A stretch of 64,000 nt of DNA from Balneolaceae bacterium (GTDB lineage: Bacteria; Bacteroidota; Rhodothermia; Balneolales; Balneolaceae), in contig JAEPNO010000001.1 of assembly GCA_017643365.1 (NCBI GenBank), positions 248,001 to 312,000 of the forward strand, written 5' to 3'. This document shows positions 18,401 to 29,900 of this stretch, piece after piece. The translations under genes were made by a program, and so were the position numbers. Under the pieces are notes generated by a model that saw nothing but the letters and a program-made list of their open reading frames with translations, ran no database searches and was not told the origin of the DNA. Position 1 is the first letter of the stretch. Each line of letters opens with the position of its first letter.

Positions 18401-20039
18401 TGTTAGCCCAAATAGTTTTGTGAATCTGGAAATTGATAATTCTACAACCGTTAATATTTCAGAGAATCTGACTGTAACCGGGACCTTAACGCTAACCGAC
18501 GGTGATTTACTTGTTCCAAGTGGTGTTAACTTGATTTCAACGAATCAATCTTACGGTTCCGGCGAGCTACGATTCCAGCGAAAAATATCAGGTAGCAGAG
18601 GCTGGCGCATGATCACCTCCCCTGTTTCTTCCACTTATGGCGATTTTCTTGATGGCATGGTTACCCAAGGTTACTCAGGAGCTTTCTACAGTACAGGTTC
18701 TAATCCGGGTGATACCTTACAGCCAAACATTCTTACCTATCTTGAAGATTATACCGGTACAGATAATCAACGCTATCGCGCGCCAACCAGTTCTGGGCAA
18801 TCGTTAACCGAAGGGCAAGGAATCTGGGCATTTTTCTTTGGCTCAATAGCAGCTGATAGCCGTTATAATGATCCGCTACCGGATACTTTGGATGTGAACG
18901 GACAAGAATTTAACGGAAATGGCACCGAGGTAGATTTTGGAGTTACCTATACTACCGCAGCTGATTCCGGCTGGAATTTCATAGGTAATCCTTTCGGTGC
19001 AACCATCGATTGGGATGACACCGGAAACTGGACCAAAACCAACATCGAGTCTACCATTTATATTTGGGATCCTGCAGCGAATAGCGGAAACGGAGAATAT
19101 CTAACCTGGAATGGTACTACCGGAACCTTAGGAAGTGGATTAATTGCGCCATTCCAAGGATTTTGGATAAAAGCCAACGCCTCCTCCCCCTCTCTTAAAG
19201 TGAATTTGGATGCAAAAACCACAGGCGGAAATTTCCTTCGAAAAGAAATCAGATCTTCGGAACCTGTAATCGAACTGGAAGCTCAGCTAAACGGGCTTAG
19301 TAAGCGTACTAACATCATGTTTAGCGATGAAGGAAGCCGGCAGCATGATGCTAAAGATGGCCTTCGATTGGTACCCTTTTCAACCAATCATGTTGAATTC
19401 TATTCACTGTTAGATGACCGCACTCAACTTGCGATTAATAATCAACCATTGGATTTCCAACATCGTATCGAAATACCTCTAATAGTAAGAGCGTTCAACG
19501 ATGGTGATCCCGAATCAGGCACTTTTGTAATCCGTAAAAACTCAATGCGTAATATTCCGGCTGAGTGGAAGATTCTTTTACTCGATCATCAGACCGGCGC
19601 CACTATCGATCTTACTAATGAGTCGGACTATGTGGTTTTCCATTCTACCAACAGCAAGCTCATTGCTAATAAATCGCCCCTAAGCTCGGATTTTAAATTT
19701 AAGGTGAAAGAAAACTCGGTAAGTGCGAGATTTACATTGCGCATCACCACCGAAGAGATTGAGTCTCGAATTCCGGACGATTTCTATCTCGAGCAAAATT
19801 ATCCGAATCCTTTCAACCCGTCTACAACTATCCAATATGGATTAGTTGCTCCCTCTCAGGTAAAACTTGAGATTTACGACGTGATCGGGCGAAGAGTGCA
19901 AACGCTGGTAAATCAAGAGCAATTTGCTGGCAACTATGCAGTTACATTTGATGCTGGTAATTTAGCCTCTGGAGTGTATATCTATCGTATCACAACCAAT
20001 CAAGGGGTTCGTACGAAAAGACTTACACTGATTAAATAA
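12468..20039 (+). CDS. Giant secreted multidomain surface protein A with T9SS type A sorting domain
   Basis: A 2523-aa exported protein, likely a surface adhesin or matrix protein secreted by T9SS. Signal peptide at about 20-40 (VRYLFVFFLLILPVELFAQ). Domains in order: DUF2341-like (42-142), LamG/concanavalin-like (160-345), four copies of a ~120-130-residue Ig/cadherin-like adhesin repeat starting near 358, 758, 893 and 1026 (core pattern PVLSxIE, ITDxDDTxIxSAxV, YQTALRSVTYEN), LamG-like segments at 496-755 and 1158-1405, a beta domain at 1408-1545 (ATGGESISADDANTTY), invasin-like Ig domains (1553-1850, VQLVDQFGN and VQLKDAFGN), a beta-helix-like stretch (1861-2020), a ~190-residue module shared with proteins B and C (from ~2040, GSRGWRMITSP), and the sorting domain from ~2439 (NYPNPFNPSTTIQYG to TKRLTLIK). 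Ligand unknown. Confidence 0.88.
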   Translation: MQEITNAFKKAVFFTPSNRIVRYLFVFFLLILPVELFAQLAGFEYRKKFTVDNTLVSGSTDLTDFPVLINLTDADLATVANSGFVTNSNGYDIAFTSADGSTQLDHELEEYTASTGEILVWVRFPTLSATSDTDFYIYFGNSSITTDQSTTSTWNSNYQLVLHMDGLTDATANANDATNNGSTSTTGQLGNARNFSAAGNDFLSIADNATLDITQDLTISAWVNADNFGTTPDLVTKGDWDESYATWVRADNTLRLADDGTTIITSSGTIASSTTAYVTFTNSASGSAIYINGSPSGTGSAGTFTNNNNPLTVSSSAYPINGWIDEVRVSNTPHTADWIATEYNNQNSPGTFYSETNEPPVLSAIEATPLSIVAGGAATIISETISLSTPFADSIESATIQITSNYDSSEDVLDFSDTGLISGSWASGTGILTLSGRASVADYQAALRSVTYQNTDGSSPDLSSRTVSFSVDDVFYTSNIETRDIYVTQVYSDLSTDIANVVFHYDAQDVDGDLDTGDQPADGSSVTLWGDRSNEANSNPDDIEALAPSGDEPTFDSDYFGERGGLFFDYNSGDNGDNFQMQDSATVNTSTFDEKSFAVIFRTGSDVSGLQIIYEQGGGSNGYQISIKDGNLYAYAWSVNGGWTDGDDISINLGSVETNESYIVIANHDQSRTAWEAKVNDAAIIVDPNTAGTMNSHGGDPTIGEEDGTNDPVTFASNPGGTNNFDGYIGELISWNTALSAGQIAGIYTYLCDKWCNEAPVLSGIEGTDLDFTEGNSPTAITSSIVITDSDNTQLDSAKVVISSKYLSTEDVLDFSDTGSITGSWDSSTGTITLVGTTSIANYQTALRSVTYENTNTVNPSTNVRQVDFYVYDWDDSSNVVSRDVNVIAVNSTPVLSGITGATIAYTEGDGATTIPTSVTITDVDDTNIESAVVTVSNNYFNGEDVLSFVDTGSITSSFNTLTGELTLTGTAALADYETALENILYENTSSDPIELTRTLSFLVNDGDNNSNTQTRDIDITAANSPPVLSNIEVGDLAYPDSEIEITNTIEVTDPDDTTIDSALVLITTNFESAEDSLIYSTLFGITGSYDETTGKLVLSGTSSFSDYQTALRSVKYKNFGTVPTGPEREISFLAYDDDGAESDTLKRILEVNPIESISGLTVWLRSDVGVTTSGSEVTTWQDQSGNGYDYTGVADAGTRPTFVSSSSDLGGQPAIEFAGNGDHFEDSDGDTDYLNGLTEFTLFLVYKSDATNTDRGLWIADTPSGADEIFTIRYDASGANTGGSFTNAVKTGILGNSAANQLESFSDIQTTNAQITSLHWDSGVTYDLYVDGILNNPAAAGSPPSGTISSATTAIVGKGGKDDPNGANRSWDGLIAEVILYGRYLGESERESVEDYLSQKYSSAIRKITPATGGESISADDANTTYTSLSGPTIQEGQAGELSNSGTIVLTAPTGYEWNTGVSPSLSVSPVYGGSTSLTATFTSIVADEATFTITAASSTNPAQIEFSGLEVRPTSGVIPNTGNITNTGTTGQGGGTNYGILTMVPGASDSLSFVQQPTITNVDSVITPSVRVQLVDQFGNSVKSSGVSVAIAKESGTGALTGTSPVTTNVLGIAEFDDLVLDDVGDYTLEATSAGLSPDTSSTFEIVNAGTLTGFTVKRFPSGNISAKQAGQTFDIVITAIDGTGTTVTTFNGTVSITSSCTIGTGQGTTASFSSGVLSSHTVSITSVGNCTITATNSAGSENGVSNTFTVSPGTSSETTTTISASPKIILNDGSSTSTITVQLKDAFGNNLTSSGKTVVLSTTAGSLSAVTDNLDGTFTATLTSSTSVETATITGTLGSDAITDDSEVEFAAFTHIWTSQLGSPSTASDWDDTGNWNVGTLPISSSVVLIPLDPADGNEFPVVDVTNTTIAELAFETDAELSVSGSINFVVTGDITGEGNILGSNNDSLTVGGNLDVADITLGNVILDGSSEQNIVSPNSFVNLEIDNSTTVNISENLTVTGTLTLTDGDLLVPSGVNLISTNQSYGSGELRFQRKISGSRGWRMITSPVSSTYGDFLDGMVTQGYSGAFYSTGSNPGDTLQPNILTYLEDYTGTDNQRYRAPTSSGQSLTEGQGIWAFFFGSIAADSRYNDPLPDTLDVNGQEFNGNGTEVDFGVTYTTAADSGWNFIGNPFGATIDWDDTGNWTKTNIESTIYIWDPAANSGNGEYLTWNGTTGTLGSGLIAPFQGFWIKANASSPSLKVNLDAKTTGGNFLRKEIRSSEPVIELEAQLNGLSKRTNIMFSDEGSRQHDAKDGLRLVPFSTNHVEFYSLLDDRTQLAINNQPLDFQHRIEIPLIVRAFNDGDPESGTFVIRKNSMRNIPAEWKILLLDHQTGATIDLTNESDYVVFHSTNSKLIANKSPLSSDFKFKVKENSVSARFTLRITTEEIESRIPDDFYLEQNYPNPFNPSTTIQYGLVAPSQVKLEIYDVIGRRVQTLVNQEQFAGNYAVTFDAGNLASGVYIYRITTNQGVRTKRLTLIK

Positions 20040-20300
20040 ATTCGCTGGGCTGACTGGCTTATTGCGACTTTATCCAGTGATAGCGTGTGTAAGTAATCGG
20101 AAAGGATAAAGAAAGCTTCGAATGGTTCGATAAAACGAATATTGAAGGAAGCTTAGTCGTTTTCATATCAAATTAAAGGGCTTTAATAATGGTTAAATTA
20201 TATAGAATTCTGACCATTAAGCCCGTACATCAGCTATGTAATGGTTATTTTAGATTCAATGTTTCCAAATTCTACATTATTGAGGTTAATTTAGGTCAGG

Positions 20301-23300
20301 TTGAGTAAAAACAATTACTTTATTTTCACATTTCTTATTTGTGTAATTCAGTTATCTGTTACATTTGGAGGAAGTGTATTTGCTCAAACCTGGACCGGAT
20401 CAAATGGAACCGACTGGAACGATGCAGGAAACTGGTCGGGAGGGATTCCAACTGCCGGTGCATCTGTTTCTATTCCGAACAGAACAAATAAGCCAATCAT
20501 AAATACTTCGGTAACCATTGCTTCCCTCACTGTTGGCAACTGGAGTAACACTACCCCATTAACGGTTATTACCGGTGGCGACCTTGAAATTACAAATTCG
20601 CTAACATTTCGTGGTGGTGGGCAACTGCATATTGATGGTGGCGATGTACACCTTTCAGGCAGCTCATTTAGTGCCAGCTATAGTGCAACCTCATTCATTG
20701 AAATGACCTCGGGCAGTTTCACGAGTGATGCTAACATGAACATCACAAACGGCAATAATTCTACTCAACCCGGTTTTGTAGCAGGTAGTGGTGCAGCTAT
20801 TTTCAACGGAACCCTTACTGTTGCAAACTCAAAACTGTTTAATGCAGAAGATGCCGATTCAGTGTATGTAGGCAACACTTTTACGGTAAATGGTACGTAC
20901 AACGGTGATGATGGCAAAACAGTAATCGATGGCTCAACAACTGTTGGAAGCGGTGGAACCATTAATCTTGATGATGGAATTCTGAAGTTTAATGCCAGCG
21001 TTTTCATCGGTAATAACGGTACAACAAATTTTGGTAGTGGAACAGTTTTCTTCGAAGACGATGTAGATGTAGCCAGCAGTGGATTTATGAATGTGGAAGA
21101 TGCAACTGTTAATGTTATTGGCAATGCTGATTTCTCTAATAACGGCAATTTAACTGTGGCCGATGGAACCATTAATGTGGGTGGTGATGCCTCTATTTCT
21201 AGCGGTGGATCGATAGAACTAGGCGGCGGTAATTTGAATTTAGAAGGCGATTTTTCGGTAACTGGTGGTAGCACTTTTGAAGCAGACTCTAGTACCGTAA
21301 CCTTCAGTGGCGATTCAACCCAAACCGTTACCGCTAGCAACGATATTACTTTTTTCAATGTGAATGTGGACTCTGGCGCCGTTTTCAATACCGATGGCGG
21401 TACGCAAAATACAGTTACCATCGAAGGAGATCTGGTTGTTGATGAAGATGGTGGCGTTGAGGTTCAAGATGACGATCAACTTGATGTTCAAGGCGAGGTA
21501 ACCGGTGATGGAGCAGATAACGTAAATAGTCCTGCTCCATTTGCTATATCTGCGGTAGCAACAAATTCTACTACTATAGTCATCACCTTTAATAAAGCGA
21601 TGGAAGAAACTGCTGTCGAAAACACATCTAACTATAGTATTGCCAGTGTAAATAATCCCGGCTCAACACTTTCGGTTAGTTCAGCTGTACTAAATACCGG
21701 TGGCGATAGTAAACAGGTTACATTAACGGTATCAAGTATCACCGATGATATTGAGTATGAAATAACGATGAACTCAAGTGGTAATATCGAAAGCGTGGAT
21801 GGTGGGGAATTATCAACAAATCATAAAAAACGATTTACTAAAGTGGGTCCTATTGTGTTTTATAGCCTTACCTCAGGTAATTGGTCTACAAATAGTACAT
21901 GGTCGCGCACCAGCCACTCCGGTTCTGCAGCTACTTCAAATCCAACCTCAGTAACAAATGCCACCATCATAATTGGCGATGGTGATGTTGTCACTATCTC
22001 AAATTCGGTCTCAATTTCGAATCAAACCTCGGTTCAAGTTACTTCTGGCTCTAAATTAACGGTTGGCTTAGGCGGAACACTAACAACGGGTACAAAAACG
22101 ATAACAGGAGCCGGCACTTTCGAAGTAACAAACGGCACATTACAAATCGGTTCTCCATCCGGAATCAGCTCATCAGGCTCTACCGGCAATATCCGAACTA
22201 CTACACGCATATTTAGTAGTACTGGAAATTATACCTACAACGGTAATGCTGCACAGGTTACGGGATCAGGACTTCCATCAGCCGTTGCAAATCTACAGAT
22301 TAATAACAGTTCGGATGTAACACTCGATGCCGATATCACCGTTAACGGTACTCTAACCTTAACTGATGGTTCATTAATTGTAGAGTCCGGTAATAATCTT
22401 ATCGCAAATACAAAATCAATAACGTCAGGCGATCTTATCATGCGCCACGAAATTACCGGTTCTAATGGTTGGAGACTGCTTTCATCTCCGATAAACAGTG
22501 ATTACGACGACTTTCTTGATGGCATTGTTACTCAAGGATATACGGGAGCTTATTATAGCACAGGATCAAACCCCGGCGATACTCTCCAACCCAATGTGCT
22601 GTACTATGATGAAACCTATCCCGGAACCGACAATCAACGATGGAGAGCACCGACAAATGCAAGCAATACCTTAACAGAGGGCCGCGGTTTATTCACCTAT
22701 ATTTTTGGGGATATTGATACCGACCCCAATTATAACGACATCCTGCCATTCCCCGTAACACTTGAGGTTCAAGGCAACGAATTTGAAGGTCCGGTCGATT
22801 TTGATGTAACCTACACAGCCACCGCTGATTCGGGTTGGAACTTAGTAGGTAATCCCTACGCAGCTACCATCGATTGGGACAACTCAAGCAATTGGACTAA
22901 AACCAATATTGACGGGACAATTTATCTGTGGGATTACGATCAAGATCAATTTATAACATGGAATGGCACAACCGGCGACTTAGGTAACGGTTTAATTGCA
23001 CCTTTTCAGGGGTTCTGGGTTAAAGCAAATGCAGCAAGTCCTTCGCTGATTGTAAATGAAGACGCCAAGACAACAGGCGGTACTTTTGTAGGTAAAGTAT
23101 CTAACCAAGTTCACGCTCACCCTTCATTTAGTATCCGAGCAGTAAGTGAGCAGAAGGAAGCATCCACACATTTTATGTTTTCTAGCAATGCACGCATGGG
23201 AAAGGATGTTTTTGACGGCTATCGATTGCAACCCTTTTCCGGATTGGATAAATATCTCAATATTTCATCGGTGAGCAGTTCTGGCGAGCAGTTTGCGATA

Positions 23301-23903
23301 AATAATTTACCGCGAGATTTCGGTGTTCCGATTGAGATTCCGATCACTCTTGAAGTTTATGACAATGAAGTGTTGGTTGAAGACAACTTATATTTCAAAT
23401 TCGAAGACCTGGAGAACATTCCTGTCGAATGGACTCTGTTGTTGATAGATACTCATACCGGTGAGCAGATAAATATTCGGCAACAACCCACATATATTTT
23501 TACTCATCAGGGTACCCATATAAAACATAAGGCTACCTCAGAATTAAGTACTCGCCCAAAACTGATGCCAAAAGTAAATCCCAAAAGTACTCGATTCATT
23601 TTGCAGATTGACCCGGGTGAAGATGCCTCAAACTTGCCTCAAACGTTTACATTAAGCCAAAATTACCCCAACCCGTTTAACCCGGAAACAAAAATCGACT
23701 TTTCATTACCTATTCAAGGTTCTGTTCAACTTATTGTTTACGACCTATTGGGAAGACAGATAGCTACTCTTGCCAATGCTGAGTTTAATGCAGGTAAACA
23801 CACTGTTCGATGGAATGCAAATAATGTAGCAACCGGAATATATATTTATCGGTTAGTAACGCAACAAGGTGTGTTTACAAAAAAAATGACGCTGATTAAA
23901 TGA
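20301..23903 (+). CDS. Secreted surface protein B with beta-helix-like region and T9SS sorting domain
   Basis: A 1200-aa exported protein with a probable TTG start at 20301; no nearby ATG would keep the signal peptide (NNYFIFTFLICVIQLSVTFG, ending SVFAQ). After it comes WTGSNGTDWNDAGNWSGGIP, then a long Gly/Asp/Asn-rich region of short beta repeats (about 60-400) that looks like a parallel beta-helix, an Ig-like SbsA-type domain (about 413-510, TTIVITFNKAMEETAVENTS), a second NW-motif region (about 530), the ~190-residue module shared with A and C (from ~722, GSNGWRLLSSP to FWVKANAASPSL) and the sorting domain from ~1119 (NYPNPFNPETKIDFS). It lies between A and C on the same strand, 261 and 85 bases away. 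Role is inferred as surface structure or adhesion. Confidence 0.83.
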   Translation: MSKNNYFIFTFLICVIQLSVTFGGSVFAQTWTGSNGTDWNDAGNWSGGIPTAGASVSIPNRTNKPIINTSVTIASLTVGNWSNTTPLTVITGGDLEITNSLTFRGGGQLHIDGGDVHLSGSSFSASYSATSFIEMTSGSFTSDANMNITNGNNSTQPGFVAGSGAAIFNGTLTVANSKLFNAEDADSVYVGNTFTVNGTYNGDDGKTVIDGSTTVGSGGTINLDDGILKFNASVFIGNNGTTNFGSGTVFFEDDVDVASSGFMNVEDATVNVIGNADFSNNGNLTVADGTINVGGDASISSGGSIELGGGNLNLEGDFSVTGGSTFEADSSTVTFSGDSTQTVTASNDITFFNVNVDSGAVFNTDGGTQNTVTIEGDLVVDEDGGVEVQDDDQLDVQGEVTGDGADNVNSPAPFAISAVATNSTTIVITFNKAMEETAVENTSNYSIASVNNPGSTLSVSSAVLNTGGDSKQVTLTVSSITDDIEYEITMNSSGNIESVDGGELSTNHKKRFTKVGPIVFYSLTSGNWSTNSTWSRTSHSGSAATSNPTSVTNATIIIGDGDVVTISNSVSISNQTSVQVTSGSKLTVGLGGTLTTGTKTITGAGTFEVTNGTLQIGSPSGISSSGSTGNIRTTTRIFSSTGNYTYNGNAAQVTGSGLPSAVANLQINNSSDVTLDADITVNGTLTLTDGSLIVESGNNLIANTKSITSGDLIMRHEITGSNGWRLLSSPINSDYDDFLDGIVTQGYTGAYYSTGSNPGDTLQPNVLYYDETYPGTDNQRWRAPTNASNTLTEGRGLFTYIFGDIDTDPNYNDILPFPVTLEVQGNEFEGPVDFDVTYTATADSGWNLVGNPYAATIDWDNSSNWTKTNIDGTIYLWDYDQDQFITWNGTTGDLGNGLIAPFQGFWVKANAASPSLIVNEDAKTTGGTFVGKVSNQVHAHPSFSIRAVSEQKEASTHFMFSSNARMGKDVFDGYRLQPFSGLDKYLNISSVSSSGEQFAINNLPRDFGVPIEIPITLEVYDNEVLVEDNLYFKFEDLENIPVEWTLLLIDTHTGEQINIRQQPTYIFTHQGTHIKHKATSELSTRPKLMPKVNPKSTRFILQIDPGEDASNLPQTFTLSQNYPNPFNPETKIDFSLPIQGSVQLIVYDLLGRQIATLANAEFNAGKHTVRWNANNVATGIYIYRLVTQQGVFTKKMTLIK

Positions 23904-23988
23904 ATTAGTGAATTTTTGTGCAATTAGAATACCTTAATTCTCATTATTCAATGCTCCAATTATCTATATTTGAAACATATAGATAACT

Positions 23989-26900
23989 ATGCGCGATCAA
24001 AATATAGGACATTGGATTAAGAGCGGTATCCTTCTCATTGTATTTTGGGTATCATCAGTTGCAGTACATGCACAGCTATCGGGGTATACCCAGCGTTTAA
24101 AAGGGCACATCAATGCCAGCGAGGTGTATGGAACCTCTGATTTATCTAATTATCCTGCCCTCCTAAGTTTTACTGCAACGCAGCTCAGGCACACTTCAAG
24201 TGCTGGTTTTGTTGAAAATATAAATGGATACGATATCGTATTCACCGCTGCAGATGGCTCTACCTTACTCAGTCATCAAATTGAGGAATACGATCCTACA
24301 ACAGGTGAAATCACGTTTTGGGTGCGTTTTCCAACAGTATCGCCAACTACCGACACCGAGTTTTACGTCTATTTTGGTAATTCATCGATATCCACCGACC
24401 CTTCCAGTACCAATGTGTGGGATTCGAATTACAAAATGGTTCTGCATATGAACGAGTCGCCTGCAGGGCCTACTACCATCTTTGATGCCTCGGGTAATGG
24501 AACAGATGGTAGTGATAACGGGACCATTAGCGCTGCGGGCTTAGGTGGAAGTAATGCAAGAAATTTTAATAATACATCCGACAGAATTGTAATTGCTGAT
24601 AATGGAGTTTCTCCCCTCGATATTTCAGGGAGTATTACCATCTCCTTTGCGCTGTTCATTACCAATTTGAACAGTGGCCCAGACATCCTTACAAAAGGAG
24701 ATTACCTAAATGGCTATTCAATTTGGTCGCCTGCTAACGGTTCTATTCAATTTCAGATTAATAATGATGCATTAGGTGCTCCAGCCGGCTCTATCTCGAA
24801 TGCGGTAGCCGCATATTTAACTTTCACACGAAATTCAAGTGGCGACAGAGTAATTTATGTAGATGGAGCTGAAGTTGCTTCAGATAATTCGAACGAATCG
24901 TTTAGCATTGACGATGAGGATCTGTATTTATCAACGGCATCTTTCTGGCCAATGACCGGAATTATGGATGAAGTTCGCATCTCGAATACTGCTAGGGATT
25001 CTGCTTGGATTGCTACCGAATACGCAAATATAAACAATCCCGGCCCCGGTGGATTTATTGACCAGGTAAATGCAGAGCCAATTATCGATGAAATTGAAGT
25101 TAGTACACTCGCTTACAACTCGGGCGATTCACCCACAGCTATTTCTTCCACTATTACTACTTATGACGGCGATGACACGAATATTGAAAATGCATCCATC
25201 CAAATAATTTCAAATTACGATCCTACCGAAGATGTATTAGACTTCACCGATCAATTAGGAATTACAGGAAGCTGGAATTCTGTAACCGGAACACTAACAC
25301 TAACCGGTACCGCAACTGTTGCCGATTACCAAACTGCTTTAAGAGCGGTAACCTACGAAAATACCGATCCTGCCCCGGTAGAAACTACACGAACAGTTAC
25401 ATTTATTGTTAATGATGGTGATGACGACAGCAACACCCAAACAAGAAATATTTCGGTAACCAAAGTTAACAATGCACCAGTTTTAAGTGCAATTGAAACA
25501 TCCGATATCATTTATTATGCGGGAAATGGCCAAAAAACAATCACAAACTCAATCCTCCTTGTTGATTCCGACGATGCCAACATCGACAGCGCCTTTGTTG
25601 AAATTTCAAGTGGATATATTTCTGGAGAAGACACCCTTTATTTTTCTGATCAAAACGGAATAACAGGTAGTTGGAACAATACCTCCGGTAAACTCACTCT
25701 AACGGGAACTACCACCAAAGCCAATTATCAAACGGCATTAAGATCTGTTACCTACGAGAATTTAAGTGGTTCGCCTACTATGTCGGACCGAACCATTGGG
25801 TTTACTGCAAACGATGGTACCGAAGATGGAAACACGCTAACCAGAGATGTAGTGTATCCAACTTCAATCACAGATCTTGCCGGATATAAAGCAACCGGTG
25901 TATTTCATTTTGATGCACAAGATGCTGATGGAGATGGCGATTCAGGAACCAATCAACCTGCAAACGGAGCTTTAACCACCTGGGGTGATCGTTCTGATGA
26001 TGTTTCAGCCAGCTCGGTAGATTTATCATTCTCAGCAAATAACGCCGCTGAAGAACCACTCTTAAACTCTACGTACTTCGGAAATAGAAGTGGATTACTT
26101 TTTGATGGATCCGACGATTATTTGGAACGCACGACCGACGACGCAATCCTAAATACAAGTACATTTACCGAGAAATCTTTCGCATTTGTAATCCGAACCG
26201 GAGCCACAACAGCGGGCTTTCAAATATTTTATGAACAAGGTGGTGGCACAAGGGGCTATAATTTCTCTGTTTATGATGGTGTTTTATTCGCTCATGGTTT
26301 TAATCGGTCAGGAGGTAGTGCCTGGGGAGCACCGGATGGCGGACACCGCCCATTAAATCTAGGAAGCGTTTCGCCCAATACTACTTATATTGTCATCGCC
26401 AATCACGACAATACAACCTGGGAAGCATCAATAAATGGTGGGGCAGTGGTTCAAGTTACCAATGCTAATTCTATGACGTCCCATACCGGAAATGCTGCAA
26501 TTGGTGGAGCGGATGGAAATACTCGCGATCCTATTGCATTTTCGAATACGTCAGGGGTGCCTTTCGATGGATTTATTGCTGAATTAGTTTCCTGGAATAA
26601 TGCATTATCTTCAACCGATTTCTCAAATATTTATGCTCATTTAAGTGAAAAATGGTTTAATACTCCATCAGTAATTGCAGATATTGAGAATGCTGCCCTC
26701 TCTTATACCGAGGGTGATGCAGCAACGGCAATAACATCTACGTTAACCATATCTGATGCCGACGACACTACACTCGACAGCGCTAAAGTTAGAATTACTA
26801 CCGGTTTTGATAACACTGAAGATGTTTTAGCCCTACCCTCGCCTGTTGGTGGTATCACAGGCTCCTATAATTCAAGTTCAGGCATATTAACACTTTCCGG

Positions 26901-29900
26901 AACCGAGACGATTGCTAATTATCAAACAGCATTACGTTCTGTAACTTACGAAAATTCCGATGGGACAAGTCCATCTACAGCAACTCGTACTGTCGAAATT
27001 ACCGTGTTCGACTGGGACGATGTAAGCAATATTGGCACTCGCAACATCGAGATCACCCCGCTTAATGCCTTACCCGCCCTTGCCGCAATCGAAGGATCAA
27101 CCTTAGCCTTTACTGAGGATGACGGACCAACAGCTATCACTTCTACTCTCACCGTATCCGATTCAGACGATTCCAACTTACTGGGCGCCACGGTAGCGTT
27201 TACCAACAATTATTTTCTGGGCGAAGATGAACTTGGCTTTACAACTCAAAATGGCATAATCGGTAATTTTAATAGCTCAACCGGGATATTAACACTAAGT
27301 GGGTTTTCTTCTGTTGCTAATTATCAAACGGCATTGCGTACGGTATCATTTGAAAATGTAAGCAGCGATCCAGTTACCGGACTCGATCGCGAAGTTACTT
27401 TTAGGGTGTTTGATGGCACTGACAGTAGCAACGTTCAAACGCGTGACATATCAGTAACAAGTATTAATACGCCACCGGTTTTAGATGAAATCGAGGCAAA
27501 CAGCTTATTTTATTCAGCAGGCGATACAACTATCGTTTCAAGTATTATCGAATTATCCGATCCTGATGACACCAATATCGAATCGGCAACCATACAAATT
27601 ACAACCGGATATGATAGTGCCGAAGATTCTTTAACTTTTGATGACATTTATGGAATCACCGACTCTTGGAACGACGGCAACGGCACCCTAACTTTAACTG
27701 GTCCGGCAAGCAAAACCGACTTTGAAACGGCACTACGTCTGGTTTCCTATTTAAATACTGCGTCTACCCCAACCGATGCTGTTCGATCAGTAACATTTAC
27801 CGCAAATGATGGCGACGACGATAGTAATACACAAGTTCGTAACATCTCTTTTAGCATTCCAAAATCGGTAGATGGCTTACTGCTCTGGCTTAAAGGCGAT
27901 GCCGGTACTTACACAAACACAGGGTGTTCAACAACGGCTAGTAGTAGTTCAGATCCTGTTAATTGCTGGGAAGATCAAAGTGGAAACGGCAACGATTTTA
28001 TCTCAACAGGTGCTTCTGCCCGAACTCTGCAAACAAGTGTTGGCACTATCAACTCGCAAAACGGCATTGAATTTCCGGGCGGTGGCTCAAACGTTCGCTT
28101 AGAGGACACCGATGCTGAAACTCAATACCTGGATGGATTAGCCGGTTTAACGATCTTTTTTGTCATCGAATCTGACGTCACTTCTACCGATCGCGGGTTT
28201 TGGACAACAACTACACCAAGTGGAAGCACCACTGATCAATATTTTAGCTTACGTTACGATGCCGTTGGCGACAATGGCGCAGCAACCAATGTTATTACTA
28301 CAGGATTAAGAGATTTAAACCCGGCCTTTACTCTTGAAAGTTTCGAAGATGCCCAAACAACTGACGGTCAGATTGTAATGCTTAAATGGACGAGCGAAAC
28401 CAATTATGAACTTTATGTTGATGGCGTTTTGAGTAATCCTACATTTTCGCAAAATATCCCATCTGGTGTGCTCGAAAATATTACTACCGCTATTATTGGG
28501 CAAGGTCCGGAAGACAACAATACAAGCTGGGATGGCTTGATTGCAGAGGTAATTTTATACGACGAAGAGATCGATTTATCTGATCAACAAGTGGTAGAAG
28601 ATTATTTATCGAATAAATATGACATCGCCATTCGATCGTTAACTCCGGCTACAGGTGGCGAAGCTATTTCTGCAGATGATGCAAATGTAACTTATACCAC
28701 ATTAAGCGGACCTCGTGTTCAAGAGAGCTTTACCGGTGAGTTTTCGACAGGCACTTATGTTTTTGAACTCCCGTCCGGTTTCGAATGGGACACCGGCGGC
28801 GGAGCGCCCTCTGCAACAGTGGCTCCTGCATTTGGAGGATCAACCGATCTTACCATTTCCTTTACCAGTAGAACATCAACGCAAATCACTTTTACAGTTA
28901 CTTCGGCCTCTACCACCAACCCAGCGGAAATAACCTTTGCCGATTTCAGAGTTCGCCCTACAACAGGCACATTGCCAAATTCCGGCAATATTTCGAACGA
29001 AGGTACCACAGGTTTAGGCGGATCAACCAATTACGGCGAGCTTACGATGGTTGCAGGCACTCAAATTGCGATGGAGTTTTCGCAGCAGCCCGGAACTTCA
29101 AACGAAACAGAAGAAATTTCACCTTCACCTCGGGTTCAATTAATCGATCAGTATGGAAATCCGGTGGAAGAAAGCCGGGTTGATATCACTATGGCCCTGA
29201 ATCAAGTGAGTGGAACCGGTGTGCTTGATGGAAGCTCTACAATACTTGAAGAAACTAACCTCTTTGGCGTAGCCGAATTCGATAACCTTATTGTAGACGA
29301 TATTGGCACTTACACACTTACAGCTTCAAGTTCAGGCTTATCCGACACTACCAGTAACGAGTTTGATGTAGTTGCACCCGGCGAACTTACCGGTTTTACC
29401 GTTGAAAGAGTTCCATCCGGTAACATCTCAAATAAACTAGCCGGTCAGAATTTCAACATAACCATTGTCGCTGTGGATGGTGCTCAGGATACGGTTACCA
29501 CGTTCACCGGAACTGTCGTAATTACAAGTAATTGTACTATGGGTACAGGTGCGGGAACTACTGCATCTTTCACTAGTGGAGTTTTAGCTTCAAAAACGGT
29601 GAGTATTTCCAGTTTGGGAACGTGTTCAATTACTGCTACTAATTCAGCCGGTGCCGAAGCTGGAACCAGTAACACTTTTACTGTTACTCCGGGGGCTGCA
29701 TCAGAAACAACCACAACAATTACAGCTAATCCTACAGTAATTTTCAACGACGGATTTGCAACATCCACCATAACTGTTCAAACAAAAGATTCTGAAGGAA
29801 ATAATTTAACCACCGGCGGTGAAACCGTAGCCCTTAGTGTAACTTCCGGGTCATTAGGTTCGGTTACAGATAATAATGACGGAACATACACTGCAACACT

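Noticed and set aside
20765-21421. 218-codon antisense open frame inside surface protein B, and similar minus-strand frames inside A and C
   Set aside because: They mirror Gly/Thr/Ser/Asp-rich coding repeats, have no start context or family sequence, and give Val/Ser/Pro-rich low-complexity products.
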